Positions 42,626 to 52,015 of a stretch of DNA of 64,000 nt are shown piece after piece. Origin of the DNA: Phragmitibacter sp965284365 (GTDB lineage: Bacteria > Verrucomicrobiota > Verrucomicrobiia > Verrucomicrobiales > Verrucomicrobiaceae); the NCBI GenBank assembly GCA_965284365.1, contig OZ260079.1, positions 2,294,001 through 2,358,000 of the forward strand, in the 5' to 3' direction. The translations under genes were made by a program, and so were the position numbers. Numbering within the stretch: the first letter of the stretch is position 1; each line of letters opens with the position of its first letter. The notes below the pieces were generated by a model. It did not search any database, was not told the origin of the DNA, and was given only the letters and a program-made list of their open reading frames with translations.

Positions 42626-43846
42626 CTAGCCAGCGATTTTCGGCGAGGTGCCGGTTGGCGCAGTTTCGCCGACCGGCGGCTTCAATTCCACCTTGCCCCC
42701 CGGAGCAACGCGGAGATGGCCATCTATCACGACACGCTCGCCCGGTTGAAGACCGCTGCGGATGACTGCCTCGGTGCCCACGGTTCTTTCCAGTTCCACC
42801 ATGCGGTATTCCGCCGTCAGATCCGGCTTGATGACGTAAACGTACTGACCTTTCTGACCTGTCTGCACCGCAGTGGCAGGGACGACCAACACGCCTCTTT
42901 CCGTCGTGAGCGTAAGGCGCACTTCGCCATATTGCCCAGGCCAAAGTTTCAAATCCTCATTGGGCATCTGGGCTTTCACTTCCAGCGTGCCTGTGGCGGA
43001 TTGCACCGCGTTATCCACGAAAGTTAGGATGCCCGGAATGTCCGCGCCGTTTCTTCCATTGGGGCGAATGGAAGCGTTGAGCTTGCCTTTCGAAGAGTAG
43101 CGTTGGATATCGCCGAGGTACTGCTCCGGCACCGAAAAGATCACCTCGATCGGCTTCAGTTGATTCACCACAACGAGATCAGTCTCGTCCGCCCGAATGA
43201 TGTTTCCGGCATCGATCGCCCGGCGTCCGGCACGCCCGGTGAGGGGTGAGCGAACCGTGCAGTAGCTCACCTGCAGTTCTGCTTCCTTCACCTGAGCAGC
43301 GAGGGCGTTCTCGTTCGACTTCGCAGCGTCGGCATTGCTGCGGAGTTGTTCCACTTCCTCAATGGCCACGGCGCCCTTGTTGACGAGCGCATCATAGCGC
43401 TTCGCTTGCTTAGCAGCGATTTCCGCCTGAGTGCGCGCCTGGTCGAACTGTGCTTTCGCTTTGTTCAAGGCAACCTGAAAGGGTGCGGGATCAATCGTGA
43501 CGAGCACATCACCTTCTTTCACATCCTGGCCTTCCGAGAAATGCACTTGCGCGATCTGCCCGGTAACACGCGATTTCACGGCCACCGAAGCCATGGCACG
43601 CACATTGCCAATCGCGGGCAGTTCCACCGGCATATCTTTTTGAGCCACTTCCGCTACGACCACTGGCGCGGCTCCGCCACCACCTCCTGATCCTTTCCCA
43701 CCCGATGCTCCTTTGCCTTCAGGCGATTGTTGGGAACATACCGTCAGAATAAAGGACAAGCTCGCGGTCAAACAGACGCGAAGAGCAAGGGTTGCCCGTG
43801 GAGCAAACCATACGGGCTGGCAAATATGCTTTAAGAGACTCGGCAT
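42626..43846 (-). CDS. RND efflux periplasmic adaptor (membrane fusion protein)
   Basis: The 406-residue adaptor starts with an inner-membrane/signal segment (ATLALRVCLTASLSFILTVCSQQ; the VCS-Q may be a lipobox) and a Gly-rich linker. It then has the biotinyl-lipoyl halves (AIGNVRAMASVAVKSRVTGQI and TVRSPLTGRAGRRAIDAGNII) around a coiled-coil (KAKAQFDQARTQAEIAAKQAK), and a beta-barrel/MP domain (YGEVRLTLTTERGVLVVPATA). It pairs with the RND permease in an operon and supplies the bridge to an outer-membrane channel encoded elsewhere. Confidence 0.94.
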   Translation of the reverse strand: MPSLLKHICQPVWFAPRATLALRVCLTASLSFILTVCSQQSPEGKGASGGKGSGGGGGAAPVVVAEVAQKDMPVELPAIGNVRAMASVAVKSRVTGQIAQVHFSEGQDVKEGDVLVTIDPAPFQVALNKAKAQFDQARTQAEIAAKQAKRYDALVNKGAVAIEEVEQLRSNADAAKSNENALAAQVKEAELQVSYCTVRSPLTGRAGRRAIDAGNIIRADETDLVVVNQLKPIEVIFSVPEQYLGDIQRYSSKGKLNASIRPNGRNGADIPGILTFVDNAVQSATGTLEVKAQMPNEDLKLWPGQYGEVRLTLTTERGVLVVPATAVQTGQKGQYVYVIKPDLTAEYRMVELERTVGTEAVIRSGLQPGERVVIDGHLRVAPGGKVELKPPVGETAPTGTSPKIAG

Positions 43847-44151
43847 GCTGACGTTGCCACTTTGGACGCTAGAACGGGTGGAAGCTTCAAATTATTGATG
43901 CGATTTAGTGACTTTGAGGAGTCAGCCTATAATCGCGACGGCCAGCCGATCTTGCCTTGAATTCCCACAAACAGCCACGGAAATACTGCTCCTAAAGATT
44001 TGGCTCAGTCCGCTCTAAATGAAGTTGGTAAAGGCGCTTCGGCATCGATCTCGGGTGGCGGGCAGGACCACATGCTTTACGCGGGAATCCTCCATCTCAC
44101 TAACAAGCGGGTGCGTCTCCCGAGCGGTTGGATCCCTGGAAGGATCTGGAA
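43847..44151. other. Intergenic region, nothing recognised
   Basis: These 305 bases separate the efflux adaptor gene from the 3' end of nuoN. I see no gene, clear terminator or repeat. The first 80 bases are AT-richer and are the likely promoter region of the efflux operon. A short plus-strand frame (44000-44200) overlaps the nuoN 3' end and is discounted. Confidence 0.5.
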
Positions 44152-45645
44152 CTACTTCACACTGGCCGTCACAGCTTTGGCGGCTGGAGTTAGCGCATGA
44201 CGCACCGAATTTGGATAAACGCCGATGACAATCACGGCCGCAGCAAAAACGCCCAGCATCACTTTCGAAGGAACGCCCAGCTTTAGCTTCGGCGCTTCGG
44301 CTGAGGGCTCCGAGTAAAGTGCGAGGATGACTTTGAAGTAATAATAAAAGCCGGTAATGGCCCCGATAATTGCGATACCTAAAGCGATGTAACTGCCGTC
44401 AAAGGCTGCGGAAAAGATCACGAAGAGCTTGCCCATAAAACCGGCCGTTAGCGGAAGACCGGCTAGAGAAGCCAGGGCAAGCGTCACACCGAAGCCGAGC
44501 CAGCGATTCGTCCGGGCAAAGCCTGTGAAGGAACTGATCTCATCCGTAAGCCCGTGAGCACGGCTGACGCTGAGCAACAGGAAGCAAAGGAAGGTCATCG
44601 GCAGGTAAGTCGCCAGATAGAAGGCCACCACTTCTGCCGAGGTAAAGCCGCTCACCGCGTGACGACAGGCGAGCGCTACTAGAAGGAAACCGGCATGCGC
44701 GATACTGGAGTAGCCGAGCAGACGTTTGAAATTGGTCTGCGCGAGCGCCGCGAAGTTTCCATAAAGAATGGTCGCTCCGCCCAGCACGAGCAAAACATTC
44801 ACGATAGGCAAACTGATGGCAGACCCGGGGGCCAGGAAGGTGTCGACGACGCGGGTCAGGACAATGAAACCACCGGCCTTGGATCCCACGGAAAGGAAAG
44901 CGGTGACCGGTGTAGGCGCGCCTTGGTAAACGTCTGGAACCCAGATGTGGAAAGGAACCGCCGCGACCTTGAAGCCCAAACCGGCAATGATCAGCATCGC
45001 GGCGAAGAGCAGCGGCGCTGTGTTGCCCTGCCAGTGGACCAGTTTGTCGGAGATACCCGCCAGCGTCATCTGACCGGTGAGGCCGTAGAGCCAGGCCATG
45101 CCATAGACCAGCAGGCCTGTGCTGAGTGCGCCCAGGATGAGGTATTTGACGCCAGCTTCCAGGGAGAGGGCGCTGCGCCGCATGAATGCCACCATCACGT
45201 AGAAGCTCACCGTCACGAGTTCCAAGGCCACAAAGATGGTAATGAGATCCTTTGCGGAAGCCATCACCATGGAGCCAACGCAGATGAAGATCGGCAGGCT
45301 GTAGAACTCACCCATCCCTGCATCCTTGCTGCCCTTGGCGTGGTCTGGGGCGACGAATTTATGAATGACCGGGGCGTACTCGAGGGAGAGCACGATCACC
45401 GCGATCGTCGAGATGAGAGCAAGACCCTTATAAAAGAGGGCCAGAGAATCCACGGCGTAGAACTCCTGCACCGATGCCGGGACGGAAGCGGCCCCCGCGC
45501 CTGCTACCAGAAGAACGAACGCCAGGCCGAGACCGGCCATGGCCACATAGGCAATGGTGCGGCGGGCATTTGCCACGAACGACTCCGCCAAAAGCAGGAG
45601 GAGGCCGAGGATGCCGAGGCTGAGTTCGATGTTAAGAGGATTCAT
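44152..45645 (-). CDS. nuoN: NADH-quinone oxidoreductase subunit N
   Basis: The 497-residue antiporter-like membrane subunit of complex I has about 14 hydrophobic helices. Signature stretches are FVALELVTVSFYVMVAFMRRS, EAGVKYLILGALSTGLLVYGMAWLYG, and FHIWVPDVYQGAPTPVTAFLSVGSKAGGF. It is the last gene of a minus-strand nuoHIJKLMN block. Confidence 0.96.
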   Translation of the reverse strand: MNPLNIELSLGILGLLLLLAESFVANARRTIAYVAMAGLGLAFVLLVAGAGAASVPASVQEFYAVDSLALFYKGLALISTIAVIVLSLEYAPVIHKFVAPDHAKGSKDAGMGEFYSLPIFICVGSMVMASAKDLITIFVALELVTVSFYVMVAFMRRSALSLEAGVKYLILGALSTGLLVYGMAWLYGLTGQMTLAGISDKLVHWQGNTAPLLFAAMLIIAGLGFKVAAVPFHIWVPDVYQGAPTPVTAFLSVGSKAGGFIVLTRVVDTFLAPGSAISLPIVNVLLVLGGATILYGNFAALAQTNFKRLLGYSSIAHAGFLLVALACRHAVSGFTSAEVVAFYLATYLPMTFLCFLLLSVSRAHGLTDEISSFTGFARTNRWLGFGVTLALASLAGLPLTAGFMGKLFVIFSAAFDGSYIALGIAIIGAITGFYYYFKVILALYSEPSAEAPKLKLGVPSKVMLGVFAAAVIVIGVYPNSVRHALTPAAKAVTASVK

Positions 45646-45685
45646 GAGAGACAGACTGAAAAACGCAGCGGCAGACCGATCCGGT

Positions 45686-47170
45686 TTACTTCACCCCTAG
45701 GAAAGCGAGTGAGGATTGAATGACTCCAAGCAAAATCCCAGGCTGGCAGCCGACTACCAGAAGGACCGCTGCAAGGAGGAACATTGGAATGCGCTGCGAA
45801 GGACCCGGGTCCGTCACGAAGATGCCGCTCGCGGAGGCTCCAAAGAAAATGTTCCGGTAAGCGCGCAGCATATAAACCGCGCTGATCACCACGCCCCATA
45901 GGGAAAGGATGGTGGTGATATGCAGCATCGTGAAACCGGTAGGTGCATGGAAACTCTTGAACGCACCCAGGAATACCAAAAGCTCCCCTGCAAAGTTCGC
46001 CAGCCCTGGCAACCCTATGGAAGCAAACGCCGCAAAGCCGAAGATGAGGCTGAGGAAGGGCGCATTGCTGGCCAAGCCACCGAGCTTGGCAAATTCCAGC
46101 GAACCCACCTGATTGCGCAGCTTGCCGCAAAGAAGGAAGAGCAGGGCGATCGATACACCGTGGGCGAACATCAGCATCACCGCTCCGTTCACGCCCAGAG
46201 CATTCCCCGTGGCGAGGCCAAGGAAGATATACCCCATGTGCATCACACTGGAATTGGCCAACATGTCATCCAGGCGGCGCTGGTGGATGGTCACGAGCCC
46301 CATGACCAGGATGTTCCCTAGCAGCATGTAGAGAAGCGCATTCTGGATCCAGGGCACCTGCATGGAATCGGGGAAAAGAGGCAGAGCCAAGCGAATGAGC
46401 CCGTAGAGTCCGAACTTCTTCAGAACACCGGCGTGCAGCATCGCGACCGGAGTGGGAGCGGAGGCGTAGGCGGGTGCCGCCCAAGTATGGAAGGGGAAGA
46501 GACTGACGAGCGTGCCAAACCCAATGATCAGTGTGAAGAAAGTCGCCTGCACCCACCAGACGGGGAAGTCCGTCGCCGAGAGCAACACCGGCTGAAGTTT
46601 CGCGATATCAAATGTGAGCGTTCCCTTCGGACTGCAAAGCCAGACCAGGCCGGAAAGACCTGCCAGCAGAATCAGGCTGCCCGCCCCGAGGTAGAGAGTG
46701 ATTCTCCAAGCTACCGCCTTCTTATTGCCGTAGCCGTGCAGGGCGATCATCAGAAACGTCGGGATCAGTGCCAGCTCATGGAAGGCGTAGAGGAAGAAAA
46801 CGTCTGTTGAGAGGAAGGCTCCCAAGGCACCAGCACTGATGAGAAGCGAGGAAATGTGGTAGAGGCGATCCTTGTTTACGATGCTCCACACCGCCGCAAA
46901 AGTCACCAAGGTGGTGAGCAGCGCCATGGTAAGGCTGATACCGTCCGCCCCCACCGCGAAGCGAATCTCAGGAGAATCGAGCACCGTGACGGCATGTTGA
47001 AAGGCCATCTGTCCCTGAAAGGAACCGCCTTGATAAATGGCGAAGAGGGCGACCACCACCCCGAGGTTCACCAGTGACGCCAGAATTGACGTGGCACGGG
47101 CAGGAGCGCCCAGCCACACCGCAAAGGCGGCGAGGATGGGAAGGAAGATGATGAGTTCGAGCGGGCTCAC
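45686..47170 (-). CDS. nuoM: NADH-quinone oxidoreductase subunit M
   Basis: The 494-residue antiporter-like subunit has FHELALIPTFLMIALHGYG, FHTWAAPAYASAPTPVAMLHAGVLKKFGLYG and SVMHMGYIFLGLATG. The start is GTG at 47170, 6 bases after the nuoL stop codon, so it is closely coupled to nuoL. It belongs to the proton-pumping arm of complex I. Confidence 0.96.
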   Translation of the reverse strand: MSPLELIIFLPILAAFAVWLGAPARATSILASLVNLGVVVALFAIYQGGSFQGQMAFQHAVTVLDSPEIRFAVGADGISLTMALLTTLVTFAAVWSIVNKDRLYHISSLLISAGALGAFLSTDVFFLYAFHELALIPTFLMIALHGYGNKKAVAWRITLYLGAGSLILLAGLSGLVWLCSPKGTLTFDIAKLQPVLLSATDFPVWWVQATFFTLIIGFGTLVSLFPFHTWAAPAYASAPTPVAMLHAGVLKKFGLYGLIRLALPLFPDSMQVPWIQNALLYMLLGNILVMGLVTIHQRRLDDMLANSSVMHMGYIFLGLATGNALGVNGAVMLMFAHGVSIALLFLLCGKLRNQVGSLEFAKLGGLASNAPFLSLIFGFAAFASIGLPGLANFAGELLVFLGAFKSFHAPTGFTMLHITTILSLWGVVISAVYMLRAYRNIFFGASASGIFVTDPGPSQRIPMFLLAAVLLVVGCQPGILLGVIQSSLAFLGVK

Positions 47171-47176
47171 GAGGGA

Positions 47177-49027
47177 TCAGTGTTTCCAGACGGCGAACAC
47201 GGCGAGGTAAATGGTGATCACGATGCCGAGTCCCAGGAGGAAGGTGTAACCTTGGAGATTGCCAGTTTGGAGCTTGCGGAATTGGGAACCAAGCGCCGAG
47301 ACAATGGCGGTAGGGATGCGCACCGTAAAGCCGTCCACAAACACCTTCTCCAGAGCACTCACGATCCAGGCGACACGGTCCTGCCCGTATTTCACCAGCC
47401 CAGCATAGAATTCATCGAAATAGAACTTCTTGGCGAAGAGCTTGATGTTGATCGGATCTTTATCCTTGTTGAGGTAAGTGCGCGTGCCTACGAAATAGCC
47501 GGCGATCAGGGCAACAAGTGAACAAACGAGAACAATATTGTGCCCGTGATCATGATGGGCATGCGGTGTCATCGCTTGGAGTGGACCAGCAATCCAATGA
47601 TAAGCGGAAAGCACCGAAGGGAAGGCCAGCACGACCAGTGGTAGCACCATGACCATGGGCGCTTCATGCGCATGATCGGCGTCTTTACTGCGCGGTTTGC
47701 CGAAGAAAGTGACCACCACCACGCGGGTCATATAAAAAGCGGTCAGGAAAGCTGTGAAAATGCCAATGCCGAAAAGCACATACTGATGCTTCGCGAAAGC
47801 AGCGCCGAGGATGGCTTCCTTACTCCAGAATCCACTCGTGAAAGGAATACCCATGAGCGCCGCCGTACCGATGACAAAAGTCCAGAAAGTGATGGGCGTC
47901 TTTGTGCGCAGCCCACCCATTTTCCAGATGTCCTGCTCGTGGTGGCAGGCATAGATGACAGCGCCTGCACCAAGGAAGAGGAGGGCCTTGAAGAAGGCAT
48001 GCGTGTAAAGGTGGAACATCCCCTCGTGGGAAGAGTTCAAGCCCACGGCCATGACCATGTAGCCCAGCTGAGAAAGAGTCGAGTAGGCTAGAACCTTCTT
48101 GATGTCGTTCTGCTGGGTGGCCATGAGGGCTGCGAGCAAAGCGGTGATTCCGCCTGTCCAGGCGATGATGGTGGCCGCGTCGCTACCGGGGAAGAAAAGG
48201 AAGTCCACCCTGGTCAGCATGTAAACGCCGGCTGCGACCATGGTGGCTGCGTGGATCAGAGCGGAAACCGGTGTCGGACCTTCCATCGCGTCTGGAAGCC
48301 ACACATGCAGGGGGGCCTGGGCGCTTTTACCCACTGCGCCGAGGAAAATGCCCAAGGCTGCAAGCGTGAAGATCCAGGGAGTGTGCTCCATGGCATACTT
48401 AAGCGGGCTGCCACCGGCGGTCATCGCAGACTTGAGATCTTCAAAGTTAACGCTGCCGTGATTGAGGGCAAATAGCAGCAGGATGCCGATCATGAACCCA
48501 AAGTCCCCGACACGATTGGTGATGAAGGCTTTCTTGGCTGCATCCCCCGCTGACGGCTTTTTGAACCAGTGACCGATCAACAGATAGCTGCTCAGGCCCA
48601 CCAGTTCCCAGAAGAGGAACATCATGATCAGGTTGTCCGCGAAGACGATGCCGATCATGGAGAACATAAACAGGGAGAGCGCGCCGAAGAAGCGGGCTTT
48701 CGCGTCGTCCTCCTTCATGTAGCCCATGGAGTAGATGTGCACCAGCATCCCCACGAAGGTGACGATGAAGAGCATGCCTCGGCTCTGCGTATCAATGACA
48801 GCGTTGATGTTCGCGCTGAAGTCCCCAACATTTAGAAACGGCAGGATCAGTTCTCCCGGCGAGTCTTCCGCTCCCAGCAAGATCAGGGAGCAGACAAAAA
48901 TGATGATGGAAACGCCCGTGGAGATGACGTGGGCGATATTCCGCAGCAAGCCATGCAGCAGCAGAATGAGCAGAGCCGAACAGAGTGGCAGGAGGAGGAT
49001 GGTTCCAGCTAGAGTCTGAGGATTCAT
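47177..49027 (-). CDS. nuoL: NADH-quinone oxidoreductase subunit L
   Basis: The 616-residue antiporter-like subunit has FLFWELVGLSSYLLIGHWF, APLHVWLPDAMEGPTPVSALIHAATMVAAGVY, and STLSQLGYMVMAVG. The C-terminal helix extension along the membrane arm is present (KKFYFDEFYAGLVKYGQDRV onward), so the length is normal. It sits between nuoK and nuoM. Confidence 0.97.
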   Translation of the reverse strand: MNPQTLAGTILLLPLCSALLILLLHGLLRNIAHVISTGVSIIIFVCSLILLGAEDSPGELILPFLNVGDFSANINAVIDTQSRGMLFIVTFVGMLVHIYSMGYMKEDDAKARFFGALSLFMFSMIGIVFADNLIMMFLFWELVGLSSYLLIGHWFKKPSAGDAAKKAFITNRVGDFGFMIGILLLFALNHGSVNFEDLKSAMTAGGSPLKYAMEHTPWIFTLAALGIFLGAVGKSAQAPLHVWLPDAMEGPTPVSALIHAATMVAAGVYMLTRVDFLFFPGSDAATIIAWTGGITALLAALMATQQNDIKKVLAYSTLSQLGYMVMAVGLNSSHEGMFHLYTHAFFKALLFLGAGAVIYACHHEQDIWKMGGLRTKTPITFWTFVIGTAALMGIPFTSGFWSKEAILGAAFAKHQYVLFGIGIFTAFLTAFYMTRVVVVTFFGKPRSKDADHAHEAPMVMVLPLVVLAFPSVLSAYHWIAGPLQAMTPHAHHDHGHNIVLVCSLVALIAGYFVGTRTYLNKDKDPINIKLFAKKFYFDEFYAGLVKYGQDRVAWIVSALEKVFVDGFTVRIPTAIVSALGSQFRKLQTGNLQGYTFLLGLGIVITIYLAVFAVWKH

Positions 49028-49039
49028 GCGTCGTCTGGG

Positions 49040-49357
49040 TCAGCCTTGCAGGTTGTTCACGGCGCTGATGTCCACACTTTGCTTGGTGCGATACAGCGCC
49101 ACGATAATGGCAAGGCCCACGGCGACCTCAGCGGCCGCCACGGTGATGGTGAAGAAAACAAGCGCCTGGGCATTGTAGTCCGGCAGGCCATTGACGAGGT
49201 TGAAGCGGGAGAAAGCGATCAGAGCCAGATTGGCGGAACTCAGCATCATCTCCAGACACATATAAATGGTCAGAATGTTGCGCCGGGACACCACACCGGC
49301 GAGCCCAATTGCAAAAAGCAGGGCGCTGACGATGAGGTAATGTTCTAGGCTGGCCAT
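49040..49357 (-). CDS. nuoK: NADH-quinone oxidoreductase subunit K
   Basis: The 105-residue three-helix subunit starts LEHYLIVSALLFAIGLAGVVSRRNILTIYMCLEMMLSSANLALIAFSR, with the conserved membrane glutamate in YMCLEMML; a second conserved Glu lies in TVAAAEVAVGLAIIVALYR. Length is normal. Confidence 0.97.
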   Translation of the reverse strand: MASLEHYLIVSALLFAIGLAGVVSRRNILTIYMCLEMMLSSANLALIAFSRFNLVNGLPDYNAQALVFFTITVAAAEVAVGLAIIVALYRTKQSVDISAVNNLQG

Positions 49358-49383
49358 AAACGCTTCAGAAAATCAATGCCGTA

Positions 49384-49947
49384 TCAGGTGACCTCACGCT
49401 TGCTGAGGATGACGACCCCGACCGTACCCACGAGAAGAAGCGCACCCACGAGCTGAATCTGCATGGGGTAATGCTGAAAAAGTGTCTGACCGACCAGCTT
49501 CGCGTCAGGAATCACTTTGTTTTGAAGATCGTTATGGATCGTAGGAAGCTTCTCATGTCCGGCAGCGGTTTCAAACTGGATCGGCACTTCCCGCGTTGTC
49601 TTGTCGCCGCCCGGCACCTCGCCCACCACCAGGAAGACCTGAACCGAGAAAACGAGCGCGAGAAAAATTCCTCCAATGGCTGCGATAGGTTTCGGCTTCC
49701 GTACCTCTTCGGCCTTGATGTCCAGCAACATGATGATGAACAGGAACAGCACCATGACGGCACCCGCATAAACCAGGATCTGAATCGCACCGATGAAGTA
49801 GGCGTCCAGGCTGACGAAAAGGGCCGCCAAGCCCACAAAGCTCATCACCAGCGACAAAGCGCTCGCCACCGGATTGCGGCAGATCACCACCATGGCGCCA
49901 AAGCCAAGGGTGATCGCGGCAAAGAGGTAAAAGAGGAAAGCAGGCAT
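49384..49947 (-). CDS. nuoJ: NADH-quinone oxidoreductase subunit J
   Basis: The 187-residue membrane subunit has AALFVSLDAYFIGAIQILVYAGAVMVLFLFIIMLLDI, the conserved TM3 region of NuoJ that contacts the quinone/E channel. A soluble stretch follows (VGEVPGGDKTTREVPI) before the last helix. It lies between nuoI and nuoK. Confidence 0.96.
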   Translation of the reverse strand: MPAFLFYLFAAITLGFGAMVVICRNPVASALSLVMSFVGLAALFVSLDAYFIGAIQILVYAGAVMVLFLFIIMLLDIKAEEVRKPKPIAAIGGIFLALVFSVQVFLVVGEVPGGDKTTREVPIQFETAAGHEKLPTIHNDLQNKVIPDAKLVGQTLFQHYPMQIQLVGALLLVGTVGVVILSKREVT

Positions 49948-49988
49948 GAGGGGAAAGGCAGATCGGGATCAGCGAGCGGGGGAATGGA

Positions 49989-50534
49989 TTACTTCAAATC
50001 GTTCCATTTGTTCACCAAGCCCTCGCGGACGCCGCCGATTTCGTAGAGCCGCGCCTTGTTGTGAACCATTTCCGCCCGGGTGACACCGGTTATGGCGTAA
50101 TCTTTCCGCAGGAAAATGGCCTGTTCCGGGCAAACTTCCTCACACATGCCGCAGTAGATGCAGCGGATCATATCGATCTTGAATTCCTTCGGCCGCTTTT
50201 CGACCTTCGCCCAGGGATCATTATTGGGAATCTCTTCCGGCGTGATCGTGATGGCGCGGGGAGGGCAGATAAACTCGCAAAGCTGGCAGGAAACGCAGCG
50301 TTCGCGGCCGTGCTCGTCGGTTACAAGAGCGGGCGCACCACGGTAATACTCGGGAAGTTGGGAATCCCACTTCTCCTCCGGATATTGCATCGTGACCTCG
50401 GTCTTGCCGCGGTTGATCGTCTTGAAAGTGTGAATGGCGTGGCCGAGCGTGATGCGCAGTCCTTTGACGAGCGTGGAAATAAACCAGCGCTCGTGCCACT
50501 TCATTTTGGGGCGGGTGACGGTGATGGTGGCCAT
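49989..50534 (-). CDS. nuoI: NADH-quinone oxidoreductase subunit I
   Basis: The 181-residue peripheral subunit carries two ferredoxin-type [4Fe-4S] motifs, CVSCQLCEFICPPRAI (about 77-92) and CIYCGMCEEVCPEQAI (about 126-141), the N6a and N6b clusters that pass electrons to quinone. It follows nuoH by 3 bases, a likely coupled pair. Confidence 0.97.
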   Translation of the reverse strand: MATITVTRPKMKWHERWFISTLVKGLRITLGHAIHTFKTINRGKTEVTMQYPEEKWDSQLPEYYRGAPALVTDEHGRERCVSCQLCEFICPPRAITITPEEIPNNDPWAKVEKRPKEFKIDMIRCIYCGMCEEVCPEQAIFLRKDYAITGVTRAEMVHNKARLYEIGGVREGLVNKWNDLK

Positions 50535-50537
50535 GGG

Positions 50538-51740
50538 TCAGACTCGAAAGAACATTAGCAAGATGGCCGTCAGGATGACATTGAGCAGTGCCACTTCAAA
50601 AAACACGAGCCAGCCCAGTTTCATGAGCTGGTCGTAGCGGAAGCGGGGCAGCGTCCAACGCACCCAGATAAAGAAGATGACGAAGACAACAACCTTCGCC
50701 AGGAAGCAGCCGATATGCAGAAGGCCGAGCCACCATGGCGTAGCGCCAGGAGCGAAGTCTAGACCTAGGTAAGGCGCGAATGGGATGCTCCAGCCACCGA
50801 GGAAAAGCGTGACCGCCAAGCCGGAGCCGATGATCATGGCAGCGTATTCACCCATGAAGAAGAGGGCGAACTTCATGGAGCTATACTCCGTGTGATATCC
50901 GGCCACTAGTTCGGTTTCGCACTCGGGAAGGTCGAACGGAGCACGGTTCGTCTCGGCAAACATCGAGACGACGAACACCACGAAAGAGATGGCGATGGGA
51001 ATGAGCAACACCCAGCGGCCCACGCTCAGGCCTTCTCCCCAGAGAGGCAGGAGGAGCCAGCCATTGGCATCCTGGAAATTCGCAATCTTGGAGAGGTTAA
51101 GTTCCCCGAAGATCATCAGCACCGGCACAATAGACAAGCCGAGGGCGATCTCATAAGAGATCATCTGGGAAGAACTGCGGACGGCGCCCAGGAAGGGATA
51201 TTTCGAATTGGAAGACCAACCGGCAAGAACGATGCCGTAGACACCCAGGGACGCGATTGCGAAAATGAACAGGGGGCCGACGCTCAAGTCTGCGATGACC
51301 AACGGAACGGGTTTCTGAATCCAGGCAGAGGTGACACCGAAGTGGGACAGCCAGCTCAGGTCCAGTTCGCTGCCGAAAGGAACCACTGCCGCTGTCAGTA
51401 GTGCCGGAACCATGGTCAGCGCCGGAGCCAGCCAGTAGTAGAACTTATTAACATGCGAGGGCGTGAAATCCTCCTTCAAAAGGAACTTCAGGCCGTCTGC
51501 CAACGGCTGGATCAGCCCCCCGATCCCGAAGATCTGGATGTCTTTCTTGAACCCAAAAAGGGTGAGAGGGATGCCTGTGCGGTTCGGGCCGACGCGATCC
51601 TGAATGATGGCACTGACGCGCCGTTCAGCGTAAACAGAATAGGCCACCATCGGCAATATCACCATAAAGGCGAAGAAGATGATCTTCACCACCGAGGCGA
51701 CGAGAAAAACGACATCGATGCTGGCGAGAGTGGGCGACAT
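50538..51740 (-). CDS. nuoH: NADH-quinone oxidoreductase subunit H
   Basis: The 400-residue membrane subunit forms the quinone site with NuoB/D. Signature stretches are YSVYAERRVSAIIQDRVGPNRTG, FAETNRAPFDLPECETELVAGYHTEYS and WVRWTLPRFRYDQLM. The ATG at 51740 is preferred over a frame extending to 51800. It is the first gene of the block; nuoA-G are not upstream in this window. A CRP-type palindrome lies 69-84 bases upstream of its start. Confidence 0.97.
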   Translation of the reverse strand: MSPTLASIDVVFLVASVVKIIFFAFMVILPMVAYSVYAERRVSAIIQDRVGPNRTGIPLTLFGFKKDIQIFGIGGLIQPLADGLKFLLKEDFTPSHVNKFYYWLAPALTMVPALLTAAVVPFGSELDLSWLSHFGVTSAWIQKPVPLVIADLSVGPLFIFAIASLGVYGIVLAGWSSNSKYPFLGAVRSSSQMISYEIALGLSIVPVLMIFGELNLSKIANFQDANGWLLLPLWGEGLSVGRWVLLIPIAISFVVFVVSMFAETNRAPFDLPECETELVAGYHTEYSSMKFALFFMGEYAAMIIGSGLAVTLFLGGWSIPFAPYLGLDFAPGATPWWLGLLHIGCFLAKVVVFVIFFIWVRWTLPRFRYDQLMKLGWLVFFEVALLNVILTAILLMFFRV

Positions 51741-51808
51741 GCCTAATGGGCTGTCCGGCTGGGGACGTGAGCACGATGCGTTTGAAGTGCGCAGCGGCAA
51801 CCCGAATT

Positions 51809-51824
51809 TGTGAAAAAATTCACA
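51809..51824. promoter_or_regulatory. CRP-type binding site (TGTGA-N6-TCACA)
   Basis: TGTGAAAAAATTCACA contains both perfect half-sites of the CRP/FNR-class consensus with the right 6-base spacing; the arms extend to TTGTGAA / TTCACAA (51808-51825). It is centred 76 bases before the nuoH ATG, and about 50 bases before the expected start of a plus-strand transcript. Confidence 0.6.
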
Positions 51825-51865
51825 AGCTCCGTTTTTGTGCTCGGCCAGATGCCTTTAAATGGCAG

Positions 51866-52015
51866 CAGAATCCCGAAGAGGCTCTGTCATGCAGGGCCAT
51901 GCCGGACTCCTGGTGCGATCCTCAGGAGAACTAAAATGTGGCAGTCGCCTGCGGATTCGTGTCACAGAACTCGCTGGCAAGACATTCACGCGGGTGCCGG
52001 CGAGCTCATTTTTTT
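51866..52015 (+). ncRNA. Candidate small RNA or attenuated leader
   Basis: A plus-strand transcript is inferred from a TTTAAAT -10-like box at 51854-51860 and a terminator-like hairpin at 51967-52015, with no gene in between. The RNA would be about 150 bases and contain a CTCCTG / CAGGAG hairpin. The boundary is a guess from the -10 position. It could instead be a leader of the lipoprotein gene with attenuation. Confidence 0.35.
51967..52015 (+). terminator. Intrinsic terminator-like hairpin upstream of the lipoprotein gene
   Basis: CTCGCTGGC (51970-51978) pairs with GCCGGCGAG (51996-52004), one G-U, and the stem extends by two more pairs past one mismatch. It is followed by A and seven T (52009-52015). 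The 17-base loop is longer than ideal. No plus-strand gene precedes it. Confidence 0.6.

Noticed and set aside
44695..45723. 342-codon plus-strand frame over nuoN
   Set aside because: nuoN on the minus strand is complete and conserved; the antisense frame is full of charged residues without a fold signature.
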